Both the position numbers and the translations under genes were made by a program. Positions 15,049-22,519 of a stretch of 42,769 nt of DNA are shown piece by piece. The notes below the pieces were generated by a model. The model saw only the letters and a program-made list of their open reading frames with translations, ran no database searches and was not told the origin of the DNA. The stretch's first letter is position 1. Each line of letters begins with the position of its first letter. Source of the DNA: Candidatus Peribacteria bacterium RIFOXYB1_FULL_54_35 (GTDB lineage Bacteria; Patescibacteriota; Gracilibacteria; Peribacterales; Peribacteraceae); contig MFYJ01000007.1 in assembly GCA_001787755.1 (NCBI GenBank), positions 1 through 42,769 of the forward strand, written 5' to 3'.

Positions 15049-16248
15049 CTATCTGGCGTGTTTTTTGTGGGCGGATGCAAGGGTTTGGTTGGCCTGTGCT
15101 GCGAGGAGTGAAATCTCCCCTGCGAGGACTGCTGCTCCTATACTCTCGGCAAGCTGCCTGCAGGGGTGGAGAGACGTGCGGTTCTTCAGGAGCATTTGCA
15201 GGCACTGGTTCTGCGCGGGGAGCGCCGTGCCGCCGCCGCGGACGCCGATGAGCAGAGCGGGGAGGCGGGTGGAAACAGCGAGATCGTCACCGCGGAGTTC
15301 CACTGTCGTATCTGCGAGGGAGCCTTCTACAACGTGCGCCGCGTCCTGGCCGGTTGCCAGGTACAGCGCAGCAATGACGTTGGCGGCATGGAGGTTTGCT
15401 CCAAGTGCTCCCGCAATCTCCGATCCTTCTCTCAGTTTTGCATCCGCGACCGCTGCCATATCTGTTGCAGTTGTCTTCAGCATGGAGGAGATCACTGCAC
15501 CGGGAATGAGTGTCTTCGCCGTCACTTCGTACCCGCGGCCGCGGTCATGCGTCCGCCGGCTCGGCTTCTTATCGCTGTCGACATTCCCGGCGATCGTGAT
15601 GAGGCGGGGAGAGTGGTCCTGTATGTTTTGAACGATCCAATCGCCCACAGCCTGTGCTGCGATCGTCACCATGTTCATGCCCATGGCTTCATCCGTATCA
15701 CAGGAGAGTGTGAGGAACACGTACTGTCCCCTTACGTCGACATCAGAGCTCATCACATGCAGATGGCTGCTTGTTTCCTCTGCAATTTGACTCCATTTGG
15801 CTTGTAGATGCCGTAATTTTTTAGTGAACATCTGTACACCATCCGCGCTTTTCCCCCTCTTTTTCTCACCGGAGGCTCTACCGATTCGGAACGCGATGGA
15901 CCGGGTCATGCCGTGGTGGGTTGAGAGCGTGTGTACGTCCGTCTCGCAGAGCACTTTGCATCCCCGGTTGACGCTCGCAACGAGTGCGCCTTCGGTGGTC
16001 GCAAGCGGCAGGTGGACAGTTGTCTTCTCACCGGAGCTGCACAGGAAAGTGAGCGGTCCGGCATACCCAACCGGCAGGGGAACCATGCCGAACATCTGCT
16101 CACAGTTTTTTTCGTCTGCTTCGCCGGCATGTTCATCGTCTGTGCGCGTGTGTGCAAGATCGAGTTTCAGTTCCTGCTCCAAGCGTTTGCGTCTTTCATC
16201 GCAGCGTTCACCGGGAGAGAGGCCGTCTCTGAGGTTTCGTGAGTCCAT
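15049..16248 (-). CDS. HMG-CoA reductase (class I-like)
   Basis: Reduces HMG-CoA to mevalonate with NAD(P)H, the committed step. The 399-residue soluble protein lacks the membrane anchor. Landmarks: FGMVPLPVGYAGPL (53-66), LATTEGALVASVNRG with catalytic Glu86, DEAMGMNMVT with the nucleotide-binding turn and Asp near 185, SDKKPS with the catalytic Lys, and GGGTALPAQNQ in the C-terminal part. The NVDSDKK and short-enzyme pattern fits the archaeal/class I branch. The start at 16248 is preceded by a TTCCAC/GTGGAA hairpin that includes a CACAAT box. It lies 27 bases upstream of the synthase ATG at 15021. Confidence 0.94.
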   Translation of the reverse strand: MDSRNLRDGLSPGERCDERRKRLEQELKLDLAHTRTDDEHAGEADEKNCEQMFGMVPLPVGYAGPLTFLCSSGEKTTVHLPLATTEGALVASVNRGCKVLCETDVHTLSTHHGMTRSIAFRIGRASGEKKRGKSADGVQMFTKKLRHLQAKWSQIAEETSSHLHVMSSDVDVRGQYVFLTLSCDTDEAMGMNMVTIAAQAVGDWIVQNIQDHSPRLITIAGNVDSDKKPSRRTHDRGRGYEVTAKTLIPGAVISSMLKTTATDMAAVADAKLREGSEIAGALGANLHAANVIAALYLATGQDAAHVVEGSLADTTVELRGDDLAVSTRLPALLIGVRGGGTALPAQNQCLQMLLKNRTSLHPCRQLAESIGAAVLAGEISLLAAQANQTLASAHKKHAR

Positions 16249-16264
16249 GTTCCACTATTGTGGA

Positions 16265-16292
16265 ATGGAAAATGGAAAATGGAAAATGGAAA
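16265..16292. repeat. Four perfect tandem heptamers (ATGGAAA)
   Basis: ATGGAAA occurs four times without change at 16265, 16272, 16279 and 16286, preceded by a partial TGGA. It lies between the GNAT gene and HMG-CoA reductase, that is, in the upstream region of the latter. The unit length of seven equals the internal period of the repeats at 2415, 3126 and 4283. Such arrays can change copy number and so alter spacing of promoter elements. Confidence 0.85.
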
Positions 16293-16339
16293 AACGTTCA
16301 ATTCTGAGTACAGCCGCTCGAGCATTTTCCAGGGGTTTC

Positions 16340-16834
16340 CTAAGAAAGCAGCTTCAGCATCAGATGCATGCGATCGATGTATCCTGCTCTGACATAGAAT
16401 TCGTGCGCGGAGATGTTCGGGGCGAAACAATCGACAAACGCGCAGGTGCACCCCTGTGTGCGGAAATATTCTTCCATTGCCTGCATCAGGCGCGTGCCCA
16501 AGCCGGATTTGCGGTGTTCCGAGGTCACGATCAGTTCGAGGATGGAGCCACTCTTCGACGGGTATGATTCCAGTGAGTCGATTTCGTTCTGTTCGGAGAT
16601 AATGCCGACGATGCATCCTGCAATGCGGCCATCCTCCTCTGCGACGAAGATATTCCCGGAGCACTTTTCCACCCGCTTGAGCGTGCAGTCGATGTATGCG
16701 TCACCGTTGAATGCCGGAAGATCCCGCGTCCGTTTGAGCGTGTCAAGATCGGAGACGTACTCCTGTAGTTCTTTGATGCATGACTTGATGCTTTCTCTGT
16801 CCGATGGCCGGTACTCGCGGATGACCGCTTCCAT
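16340..16834 (-). CDS. GNAT-family N-acetyltransferase
   Basis: Transfers an acetyl group from acetyl-CoA to an amine. The 164 residues show the GNAT core: beta4 with IAGCIVGIIS, then the acetyl-CoA loop in LELIVTSEHRKSGLGTRLMQAMEEYF (HRKSGLGTRL is the Q/R-x-x-G-x-G/A pyrophosphate loop), and the end HEFYVRAGYIDRMHLMLK. Acceptor unknown. It lies inside the mevalonate cluster between the decarboxylase and HMG-CoA reductase, yet has its own extended -10 box six bases before the ATG, so it may be leaderless and separately expressed. A role in acylating a pathway enzyme is only a possibility. Confidence 0.9.
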   Translation of the reverse strand: MEAVIREYRPSDRESIKSCIKELQEYVSDLDTLKRTRDLPAFNGDAYIDCTLKRVEKCSGNIFVAEEDGRIAGCIVGIISEQNEIDSLESYPSKSGSILELIVTSEHRKSGLGTRLMQAMEEYFRTQGCTCAFVDCFAPNISAHEFYVRAGYIDRMHLMLKLLS

Positions 16835-16840
16835 ATCACA

Positions 16841-16849
16841 ATGATAGCA
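16841..16849 (-). promoter_or_regulatory. Extended -10 box before the GNAT gene
   Basis: On the minus strand TGC (16849-16847) and TATCAT (16846-16841), six bases before the ATG at 16834, the spacing expected for a leaderless message. No convincing -35. Confidence 0.5.
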
Positions 16850-16911
16850 GGAATATCTGTTGGTTTTCTGTTACCTGAGAAGGAAACACTTGTGCTCCGG
16901 TTTCTCAGTGA

Positions 16912-17922
16912 TTAAGGGATCAAGCATGCACCTGGTCCTGTCTTTGCCTCGAAGAGGGCGCATCCTTCCTGTGCCCGCGCGAAGGCCAGCACCCGGTCAC
17001 GCGCTTCCTCCGTGCACAGAAGCTGCACCGTGGGGCCGGCATCCATGGTGTAGAACACGGGAAGGTGCTCGCTCCTGCGCAGCTCTGTGATGTCTCTCGT
17101 GATACGGTGCGTGTCCTCCGTAAGGTAGTCGAGGGGCGGCGTGCTCGTTCGCATCACATGGTGCATGTCGATGCAATCTTCCTCCACCACGTGCTGCAGC
17201 TTCTCAAAATCCTTCGTGAGGACCGCGTCGATGCACTCCCGCTGCCGGCGGGTCCTGATGGCCTGCACCCGTGCAGCGTAGTGCGGGCTGGTGTGCGCGG
17301 TCGGGTGTCCTTCTGTGGAGCCGACTTTCTTCTCGTGCATGGAAGGGACCAGAATGACATTGTAGAGAGCCCAGTGATGCTCGTCTGCATACTGTCTGCC
17401 GTAGGCGCTCCCGATTGCATCGCTCTCTCCGGCGAGGAGCGCGGAAAAGCCCCCGAAGATGCTGCGGGCAGCGGAACCAGATCCGAGCCTCGCTAAGACG
17501 CTCGTCTGCTCGTCTGTAAGTTCGATTGCCGGGAGAATGAGTCCCTGGATGGCGCGGGCAAGGCAGCTGAAGACAGCGGAGGAGGAGGCAAGTCCGACTG
17601 CAGGGGGGATCTGAGAGCGCACCGTGATCAGAGCGGAAGCAGGGAGAGCGTCCTCAACGCCGAGCGTGCGCAGGTACTGCTTCACAAGCTCCAGCGTCTT
17701 CCCAAAGCGCTGGATGTGCACTGCCCCAAGCTCTTTCTCCGAGCCATCCGGGTTGAAGGAGCGCACGCTGAGGACATCAGCATGGTCCAGCGTGATCTCC
17801 ACGGTCGGACTATCGAGCGTCATGGAGAACGAGTCTGCCATGGGGAGCCGTAAGGCATCATTCCGGTTGCCCCAGTACTTAATCCAGGCGCTGTTCGGTG
17901 TAGACCCCGCAGTGACACTCAT
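16912..17922 (-). CDS. mvaD: Diphosphomevalonate decarboxylase family
   Basis: GHMP-kinase-fold enzyme that phosphorylates and decarboxylates mevalonate diphosphate to isopentenyl diphosphate. The 336-residue length is typical. Landmarks: SAWIKYWGNRN (family IKYWGK), IPPAVGLASSSAVFSCLARA as the phosphate loop, LGSGSAARSIFGGFSAL, and FYTMDAGPTVQL with the conserved Asp. The first motif departs from the usual ALIKYWGK (WIKYWGN). Phosphomevalonate decarboxylases of archaea are close relatives, so the exact substrate is open because no phosphomevalonate kinase or isopentenyl phosphate kinase is seen nearby. Its ATG overlaps the mevalonate kinase TGA by four bases. Confidence 0.88.
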   Translation of the reverse strand: MSVTAGSTPNSAWIKYWGNRNDALRLPMADSFSMTLDSPTVEITLDHADVLSVRSFNPDGSEKELGAVHIQRFGKTLELVKQYLRTLGVEDALPASALITVRSQIPPAVGLASSSAVFSCLARAIQGLILPAIELTDEQTSVLARLGSGSAARSIFGGFSALLAGESDAIGSAYGRQYADEHHWALYNVILVPSMHEKKVGSTEGHPTAHTSPHYAARVQAIRTRRQRECIDAVLTKDFEKLQHVVEEDCIDMHHVMRTSTPPLDYLTEDTHRITRDITELRRSEHLPVFYTMDAGPTVQLLCTEEARDRVLAFARAQEGCALFEAKTGPGACLIP

Positions 17923-18869
17923 ACATTGAGAATGGAAAAGTGTGTGGGGACTGCGCGCAGGATCTTCTTGCGGTCTTCGTGGAGCACCAGAAGCATACCC
18001 CCGCCGCCCGTACGCCCCCCGGCTCCGATGATTTTCGCGCTGCCGCCGGAGCTCTCTATCTTCTCCACGAGTTTCTGCACACTCTCCGGAACCACGCCCA
18101 GTGCCACCTGTGCGCGGTGATGCTCACGCATCACGTTCCCAAGGTCCTCGCCTTCCCGGAGTTTCTCCGTGCAGCGGCCGATGGTCCTCAGTGCGGGCTC
18201 CAGTTCCTCTCTGCGCTCCGTAATCCATGCAATGAGTTCCGGGGTCGTCTCGTTCGGTGCACCTGTATCTATGAGCATTGTGTTCCTGAGGAGGTTTCGG
18301 GGCAGCTTAATTGTTTCCGGCTGGTTGTCCTTTTGAAAGAGAGTGGGGGAATTGTTCCATATCACAGAGAAATCCAGACCGCTGTGGCCTGGATTGAGCT
18401 CATCTTCAATTTCCAGTGCTTTCTCCCTGCAATCTTTCCCGAGCAAGCATCGGGAAACAGCAATGACAAGTGCGGTGGATGACCCCATACCTTTTTGAAG
18501 CGGAATATTGTTTTCAATGGTGAGATCTCCGGAGCATTTGCCGCACCGTGCGATGATATGCTTCAGGTATTCCTGCCACTCCGGTTTCTGTGCAATTTCG
18601 CTCCAGTGGATCCGCAGGTCTTTTGTGTCTTTCTGGTTTTCCAGTGTCACCCGACTTCGTCCGTTGCGGCGGACTACGCCGGGTTCCGCGTCATGTTTGC
18701 TACGGATGTTTGAAAAACTACACCGCTCACGGGTGTCGTGGATCTCCACATTCATTGTGAGCGGCGATGGCACGGCGATCCCCGGGTAGCCGAAGACGAC
18801 GGCAAACTCTCCGGTCAGGATAATTTTCCCAGGAGCAGAAGCCGATCGATGAGAAATTCTCGTTGTCAT
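17919..18869 (-). CDS. mvk: Mevalonate kinase (GHMP family)
   Basis: Phosphorylates mevalonate with ATP. From the ATG at 18867-18869 it has 316 residues: SASAPGKIILTGEFAVVFGYPGIA (about 9-32), NNIPLQKGMGSSTALVIAV as the GHMP phosphate loop, HSGLDFSV with the catalytic Asp, and IIGAGGRTGGGGMLL near the end. GEF replaces the usual GEH of mevalonate kinases. An alternative start at 18944 overlaps the uppS TGA as ATGA and would add MKRTASAPGN plus residues read through a palindromic repeat (18865-18916); the chosen ATG is itself inside that repeat. Operon order uppS-mvk-mvaD supports co-transcription. Confidence 0.88.
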   Translation of the reverse strand: MTTRISHRSASAPGKIILTGEFAVVFGYPGIAVPSPLTMNVEIHDTRERCSFSNIRSKHDAEPGVVRRNGRSRVTLENQKDTKDLRIHWSEIAQKPEWQEYLKHIIARCGKCSGDLTIENNIPLQKGMGSSTALVIAVSRCLLGKDCREKALEIEDELNPGHSGLDFSVIWNNSPTLFQKDNQPETIKLPRNLLRNTMLIDTGAPNETTPELIAWITERREELEPALRTIGRCTEKLREGEDLGNVMREHHRAQVALGVVPESVQKLVEKIESSGGSAKIIGAGGRTGGGGMLLVLHEDRKKILRAVPTHFSILNV

Positions 18870-18916
18870 CCTGAGCTTGCCACGGCAATCGCGATTGCCG
18901 TGGCTTGTCGAAGGAT
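18865..18916. repeat. Dispersed repeat with a palindrome flanked by GCTTG duplications
   Basis: The outer sequence reads TCATCCTGA ... TCGAAGGAT, a repeat motif seen in many bacterial genomes. Here it is split: GCTTG (18875-18879), a 23-base palindromic insert (18880-18902, with arms CCACGGCAATCG / CGATTGCCGTGG), then GCTTG again (18903-18907). The five-base duplication looks like a target-site duplication. It lies between the uppS stop and the mvk coding core and supplies the likely mvk ATG. Confidence 0.7.
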
Positions 18917-18940
18917 TCCCCGGTGCGGATGCTGTGCGTT

Positions 18941-19624
18941 TCATCCGCCAAATCGTCGGGAACGCTCCGTGTACGCATCCACCTCTTTCGCCAGGTCTCC
19001 TGCGGTGAACTCGGGGAATTTTTTCTGAGGAAACGCCCATTCACTGTAGGCGGATTGCCAGAGGAAGAAGTTGCTCGTGCGCTTCTCGCCCGAGGTGCGG
19101 ATGATGAGATCGATGTCGGGGAGTTCGGGGTGATCCAGATATTTCCGTACAGAATCCTCTGTCGCATCTTTGGTGCTTTGCATTTTCCGGATGGCGCGGA
19201 CGATCTCGTCGCGTCCTCCGTAGTCCAGTGCGAGGTGCAGCGTGAAAGCGGTCATAGTTTTGCTTTCCTCTTCTATATCACCGATGAGAGTTGCCAGCTT
19301 CTCCGGAATGCGGTCTTTGCGTCCCGAGTGCACCAGGCGTGTTTGTTTCTCCCGGAAGAGGTTCCTCTCCTTCACGAGGTACTCCTCGAGCATTCCCATG
19401 AGCATCTCAATCTCTTTCACGTCCCGTTTCCAGTTCTCGGTGGAGAAGCACCAGATGGTCAGTACGGCAATGCGGGGATCCTTATGGCACCAGTCCGTGA
19501 GGGACCGGAAATTGGCCACTGCTTTCCGGTGGCCTTCCCACGGGTCCAGCGCATGCTTCCTGGCCCAGCGTCTGTTGCCGTCCGGAATGATGGCGATGTG
19601 CAGGGGGGTCGTTCTTTTCTCCAT
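18941..19624 (-). CDS. uppS: Isoprenyl (undecaprenyl) diphosphate synthase, cis type
   Basis: Cis-prenyltransferase that extends farnesyl diphosphate with isopentenyl diphosphate to the lipid carrier for cell-wall and glycan export. The 227 residues show IAIIPDGNRRWARKH near 11-25 with the catalytic Asp, FSTENWKRD near 60, LDYGGRDEIVRA near 133, and RTSGEKRTSNFFLWQSAYSE near 175-195. The canonical RTSGExRLSNF is RTSGEKRTSNF here. Its TGA overlaps a possible mvk ATG at 18944. It directly uses the product of the mevalonate cluster. Confidence 0.95.
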   Translation of the reverse strand: MEKRTTPLHIAIIPDGNRRWARKHALDPWEGHRKAVANFRSLTDWCHKDPRIAVLTIWCFSTENWKRDVKEIEMLMGMLEEYLVKERNLFREKQTRLVHSGRKDRIPEKLATLIGDIEEESKTMTAFTLHLALDYGGRDEIVRAIRKMQSTKDATEDSVRKYLDHPELPDIDLIIRTSGEKRTSNFFLWQSAYSEWAFPQKKFPEFTAGDLAKEVDAYTERSRRFGG

Positions 19625-19704
19625 TGCTGTGTGTAGTGTAGTGGCGTTCCGAAGGAGGAAATAGAAGAAAGAGGGGATATCGGCTCTTCATTGCATCTAT
19701 TCCC

Positions 19705-20220
19705 TCATTTGAGGAGTTGCCTGAGGCCGAGCGTGAACCAGGGAGCGTACGCATCCGGATTCCTCTCCATATCTGCGAGCACTTTCTCCACCGGCGTCCA
19801 TTTCGTTTCAGCGATCTCGTCTGGGTCCGGTTTGGTGTCCTGATTCCCGTCCACATCTCCCCGGAAGAGCGTGACATGTTCATGCTCGACCCCCCGTCCG
19901 CCCGGATCCTCAGCGCGGTACACGAGGGTGCCGGTCTCCCGCAGGCTGCACTCGATGCCGCATTCTTCCCGCAGACGCCTTTTTCCTGCTTCCAGTATTC
20001 CTTCGCCCGGGAGCGGGTGGCTGCAGCAGGTGTTTGCCCAGAGGAGGGGGAAGAGCATTTTTTTACTGCTCCGCTTCTGCATGAGGATTTCTTTCCCATT
20101 GTTCCGGAAGACGTACACGGAGAAAGCCCTGTGGAGCTTCCCTTCCCCCGTATGGGCATCCACGATCTCTGCAAGGCCAGTTTCCTTCCCCTGCACATCT
20201 GTGAGTACGACGTTTCTCAT
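19705..20220 (-). CDS. idi: Isopentenyl-diphosphate delta-isomerase, type 1
   Basis: Nudix-fold, metal-dependent isomerase converting isopentenyl to dimethylallyl diphosphate. The 171 residues contain His30 in KLHRAFS, the WANTCCSHP block (61-69) with the catalytic Cys and metal His, RRLREECGI (81-89), and GVEHEHVTLF with metal ligands His114 and Glu115. This form is the usual length for bacteria. It is the first gene of the minus-strand isoprenoid cluster. A strong Shine-Dalgarno lies 17 bases upstream, but it faces a four-codon frame ending at the idi ATG. Confidence 0.95.
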   Translation of the reverse strand: MRNVVLTDVQGKETGLAEIVDAHTGEGKLHRAFSVYVFRNNGKEILMQKRSSKKMLFPLLWANTCCSHPLPGEGILEAGKRRLREECGIECSLRETGTLVYRAEDPGGRGVEHEHVTLFRGDVDGNQDTKPDPDEIAETKWTPVEKVLADMERNPDAYAPWFTLGLRQLLK

Positions 20221-20244
20221 GGAGTTCCCATGGTCTCCTCCTTT
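20218..20244 (-). promoter_or_regulatory. Strong Shine-Dalgarno and four-codon leader frame before idi
   Basis: On the minus strand AAAGGAGG (20244-20237) is followed after five bases by ATG GGA ACT CCA TGA, whose TGA overlaps the idi ATG (20220-20218) as ATGA. It is the only strong Shine-Dalgarno I found in the window. It may translate a tiny leader (MGTP) and couple idi to it, or assist idi directly at long spacing. Confidence 0.4.
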
Positions 20245-20276
20245 GCTCTGCCACGCAAGTTGGTACTACTATTTTC

Positions 20277-21587
20277 ATGATCTCCCTGTCCCGTCTCCAT
20301 CCGCTGGCGCAGCAGCTCAATGCCGTTCTCCGTGAGCAGCATTCTCCGCTCTTCTCGCTGCTCTCGAAGAGGGGGAAAGCCATATACTTCCCATTTGATG
20401 GCATCCTCGGCCAGACCGCAGAGGCGAAGGGGAAGAAGTACGATGCAACTATTGGTATTGCCTTAGAGGATGATGGGACTCCTATGCGTCTTCGGGCGAT
20501 CGATGCGTGCGTCGATCTGCCGCCCGGAGAGGTGTTCTCCTACGCTCCAAGCTTTGGGAAGAAGGAACTGAGAGAGAAGTGGCGGCAGATGATCCTTGAG
20601 AAGAATCCCTCTCTCTCCGCAGAGATCAGCCTGCCCGTTGTCGCTGGTGGCATCACGCATGCGATGAGCGTGGTTGCATCCGCCCTGCTCGATGCTGGTG
20701 ACGAGCTGCTCCTCCCGGATCTCTACTGGGGCAACTACGATCTCATCTTCTCCCATATGTACGGGGCTACGCTCCGGACGTTCCGCACGTTCAACGATGG
20801 CGGGTTCGATACCGGGGCGCTCCGGTCCGCACTCCGGAGAGGAAAGGGCAAAAAAGTGCTCCTGCTGAATTTCCCGAACAATCCGAGCGGCTACACTCCC
20901 ACAGTGGAGGAGGCGCAGTGCATTGTTTCCATCATCCGCGAGCGTGCCGATGCCGGAGACACCATTGCTGTGCTTCTTGATGATGCGTACTTCGGGCTCG
21001 TCTACCGGGAAGGAGTGTTTCGCGAGTCGCTCTTTTCCCTGCTCGCGGATCTCCACGAGAGGGTTCTCGCGGTGAAGATCGATGGCGCATCCAAAGAAGA
21101 GTACGTCTGGGGGCTGCGCATCGGGTTCGTCACATTCGCAGCGAAGGGGATGACCCCTGCGGTGCGTGAAGCATTCGAGGCGAAACTTGCGGGTACGGTG
21201 CGTGCCACTGTCTCGAGCGCCTCTCACCTCTCCCAGAGCCTGCTTCTTGCGGCTTATGCGGCAGAGTCGTATGAGCGGGAGAAGCAGGAGAAATATGCCA
21301 TCCTGAAGGATCGCTTTGAGGAGGTGCAGCGTGTCCTCTCCGATCCGAAGTACGCGTCAGTCTTCACACCCCTTCCGTTCAACTCCGGCTACTTTCTGTG
21401 CGTGGAGCTGCGGGAAGGACTGAATGCAGAAGCCATTCGCAGGAAACTTCTCTCTACATTCGATACGGGTGTCATAGCGCTCGGCAACACATTCCGTATC
21501 GCGTATTCCTCCCTTCCCGTCTCCGCCATCCGTCCCCTGTTTGAACATCTCTTCCTTGCCTGTTCTCCTTCTCGTACAGGCCAGTAA
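20277..21587 (+). CDS. PLP-dependent class I/II aminotransferase
   Basis: Fold-type I aminotransferase, substrate unknown. In 436 residues: a Tyr/Trp-rich cofactor region (PDLYWGNYDLIF near 140-151), LNFPNNPSGYTPT near 197-209 (PLP Asn), LLDDAYFGLVYREG near 230-243 (Asp and Tyr), and KIDGASKEEYVWGLRIGFV near 262-280 with the Schiff-base Lys and phosphate Arg. It has a longer N-terminus than aspartate aminotransferases. It is divergent from idi, 56 bases away, and precedes pdxS and pdxT, whose product (PLP) is its cofactor. An aromatic or aspartate-type role is possible but unproven. A TACTAT box lies four bases before the ATG. Confidence 0.9.
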   Translation: MISLSRLHPLAQQLNAVLREQHSPLFSLLSKRGKAIYFPFDGILGQTAEAKGKKYDATIGIALEDDGTPMRLRAIDACVDLPPGEVFSYAPSFGKKELREKWRQMILEKNPSLSAEISLPVVAGGITHAMSVVASALLDAGDELLLPDLYWGNYDLIFSHMYGATLRTFRTFNDGGFDTGALRSALRRGKGKKVLLLNFPNNPSGYTPTVEEAQCIVSIIRERADAGDTIAVLLDDAYFGLVYREGVFRESLFSLLADLHERVLAVKIDGASKEEYVWGLRIGFVTFAAKGMTPAVREAFEAKLAGTVRATVSSASHLSQSLLLAAYAAESYEREKQEKYAILKDRFEEVQRVLSDPKYASVFTPLPFNSGYFLCVELREGLNAEAIRRKLLSTFDTGVIALGNTFRIAYSSLPVSAIRPLFEHLFLACSPSRTGQ

Positions 21588-21626
21588 ATGCCTTTCTATT
21601 TTTTCTGATTCCGGGCAGAGGGAGCG

Positions 21627-21632
21627 TATACT
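21627..21632 (+). promoter_or_regulatory. -10 box before pdxS
   Basis: TATACT, ending nine bases before the GTG at 21642. It supports the GTG start and a leader of about three bases. No clear -35. Confidence 0.4.
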
Positions 21633-21641
21633 CCGGGACCT

Positions 21642-22517
21642 GTGCAAGGCAGGCAAAACATCCTCGGCCAGGACTTCGCGAAGATGCTGAGAGGCGGGGT
21701 CATTATGGATGTTGTGAGCGCGGAGCAGGCATGCATTGCGCAGGCAGCGGGAGCGTGTGCTGTCATGGCTCTCGAACGCATTCCTGCAGATATCCGCGTG
21801 CAGGGCGGGGTGGCGCGCATGAGCGATCCGCAGCTCATCCGCGAGATACAGGAAGCAGTTTCCATTCCCGTCATGGCGAAAGTGCGTATAGGGCATACTG
21901 CGGAAGCGCGTATCCTTGAGGCTCTTGAGATCGATTTCATCGACGAGAGCGAGGTGCTCACGCCGGCAGATCCTTTCGCTCACATCGACAAAACGCAGTT
22001 TCAGGTGCCCTTTGTCTGCGGCGCAACCAACCTCGGCGAAGGTTTGCGCAGGGTGGAGGAGGGTGCATCGATGATCCGCACAAAAGGCGAGGCTGGCACG
22101 GGGAATGTCATTGAGGCGGTGCGCCACATGAAAAGCATCAGGAGCGAGATCGCGTCGTTGCGCACGATGGGGGAGGAGGAGCTTGTCGCGTTCGCTTCCA
22201 GGGAGCGGGTATCTCTTGGTCTTGTGCGTAGTGTGCGGGATGAAGGGCGTCTTCCCGTTGTCACGTTCGTTGCGGGAGGAGTGGCCACTCCTGCCGATGC
22301 GGCACTACTCATGCAGTTGGGTGCCGAGGGCGTGTTCGTGGGGTCCGGCATCTTCAAATCAGGCAATCCGCGGAAGATGGCTGAGAGCATCGTGCAGGCA
22401 ACCATCCACTTCAGCGATCCGAAGAAGCTTCTCGAGGTATCCACCGGTCTTGGCAGTGCGATGCCCGGGGAGGAGATAGGAGCAGTTTCTGTCCGCATGC
22501 AGGACCGCGGCTGGTGA
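21642..22517 (+). CDS. pdxS: Pyridoxal 5'-phosphate synthase, PdxS subunit
   Basis: Makes PLP from ribose 5-phosphate, glyceraldehyde 3-phosphate and ammonia supplied by PdxT. The 291 residues match the family end to end: [12 protein letters not shown] near 15, [18 protein letters not shown] near 43, [10 protein letters not shown] near 76-85 with Lys80, TKGEAGTGN near 147, and the C-terminal MQDRGW. The GTG start yields the full N-terminus; the first ATG would remove the first helix. The TGA overlaps an alternative GTG of pdxT. Confidence 0.97.
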   Translation: MQGRQNILGQDFAKMLRGGVIMDVVSAEQACIAQAAGACAVMALERIPADIRVQGGVARMSDPQLIREIQEAVSIPVMAKVRIGHTAEARILEALEIDFIDESEVLTPADPFAHIDKTQFQVPFVCGATNLGEGLRRVEEGASMIRTKGEAGTGNVIEAVRHMKSIRSEIASLRTMGEEELVAFASRERVSLGLVRSVRDEGRLPVVTFVAGGVATPADAALLMQLGAEGVFVGSGIFKSGNPRKMAESIVQATIHFSDPKKLLEVSTGLGSAMPGEEIGAVSVRMQDRGW

Positions 22518-22519
22518 GT

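Noticed and set aside
14633-15631. 332-codon open frame on the plus strand
   Set aside because: Antisense of the synthase and reductase genes; Ser/Ala/Arg-rich composition typical of shadows.
16265-16292. Tandem heptamers as a CRISPR array
   Set aside because: Units are seven bases with no spacers, and there is no cas gene in the window.
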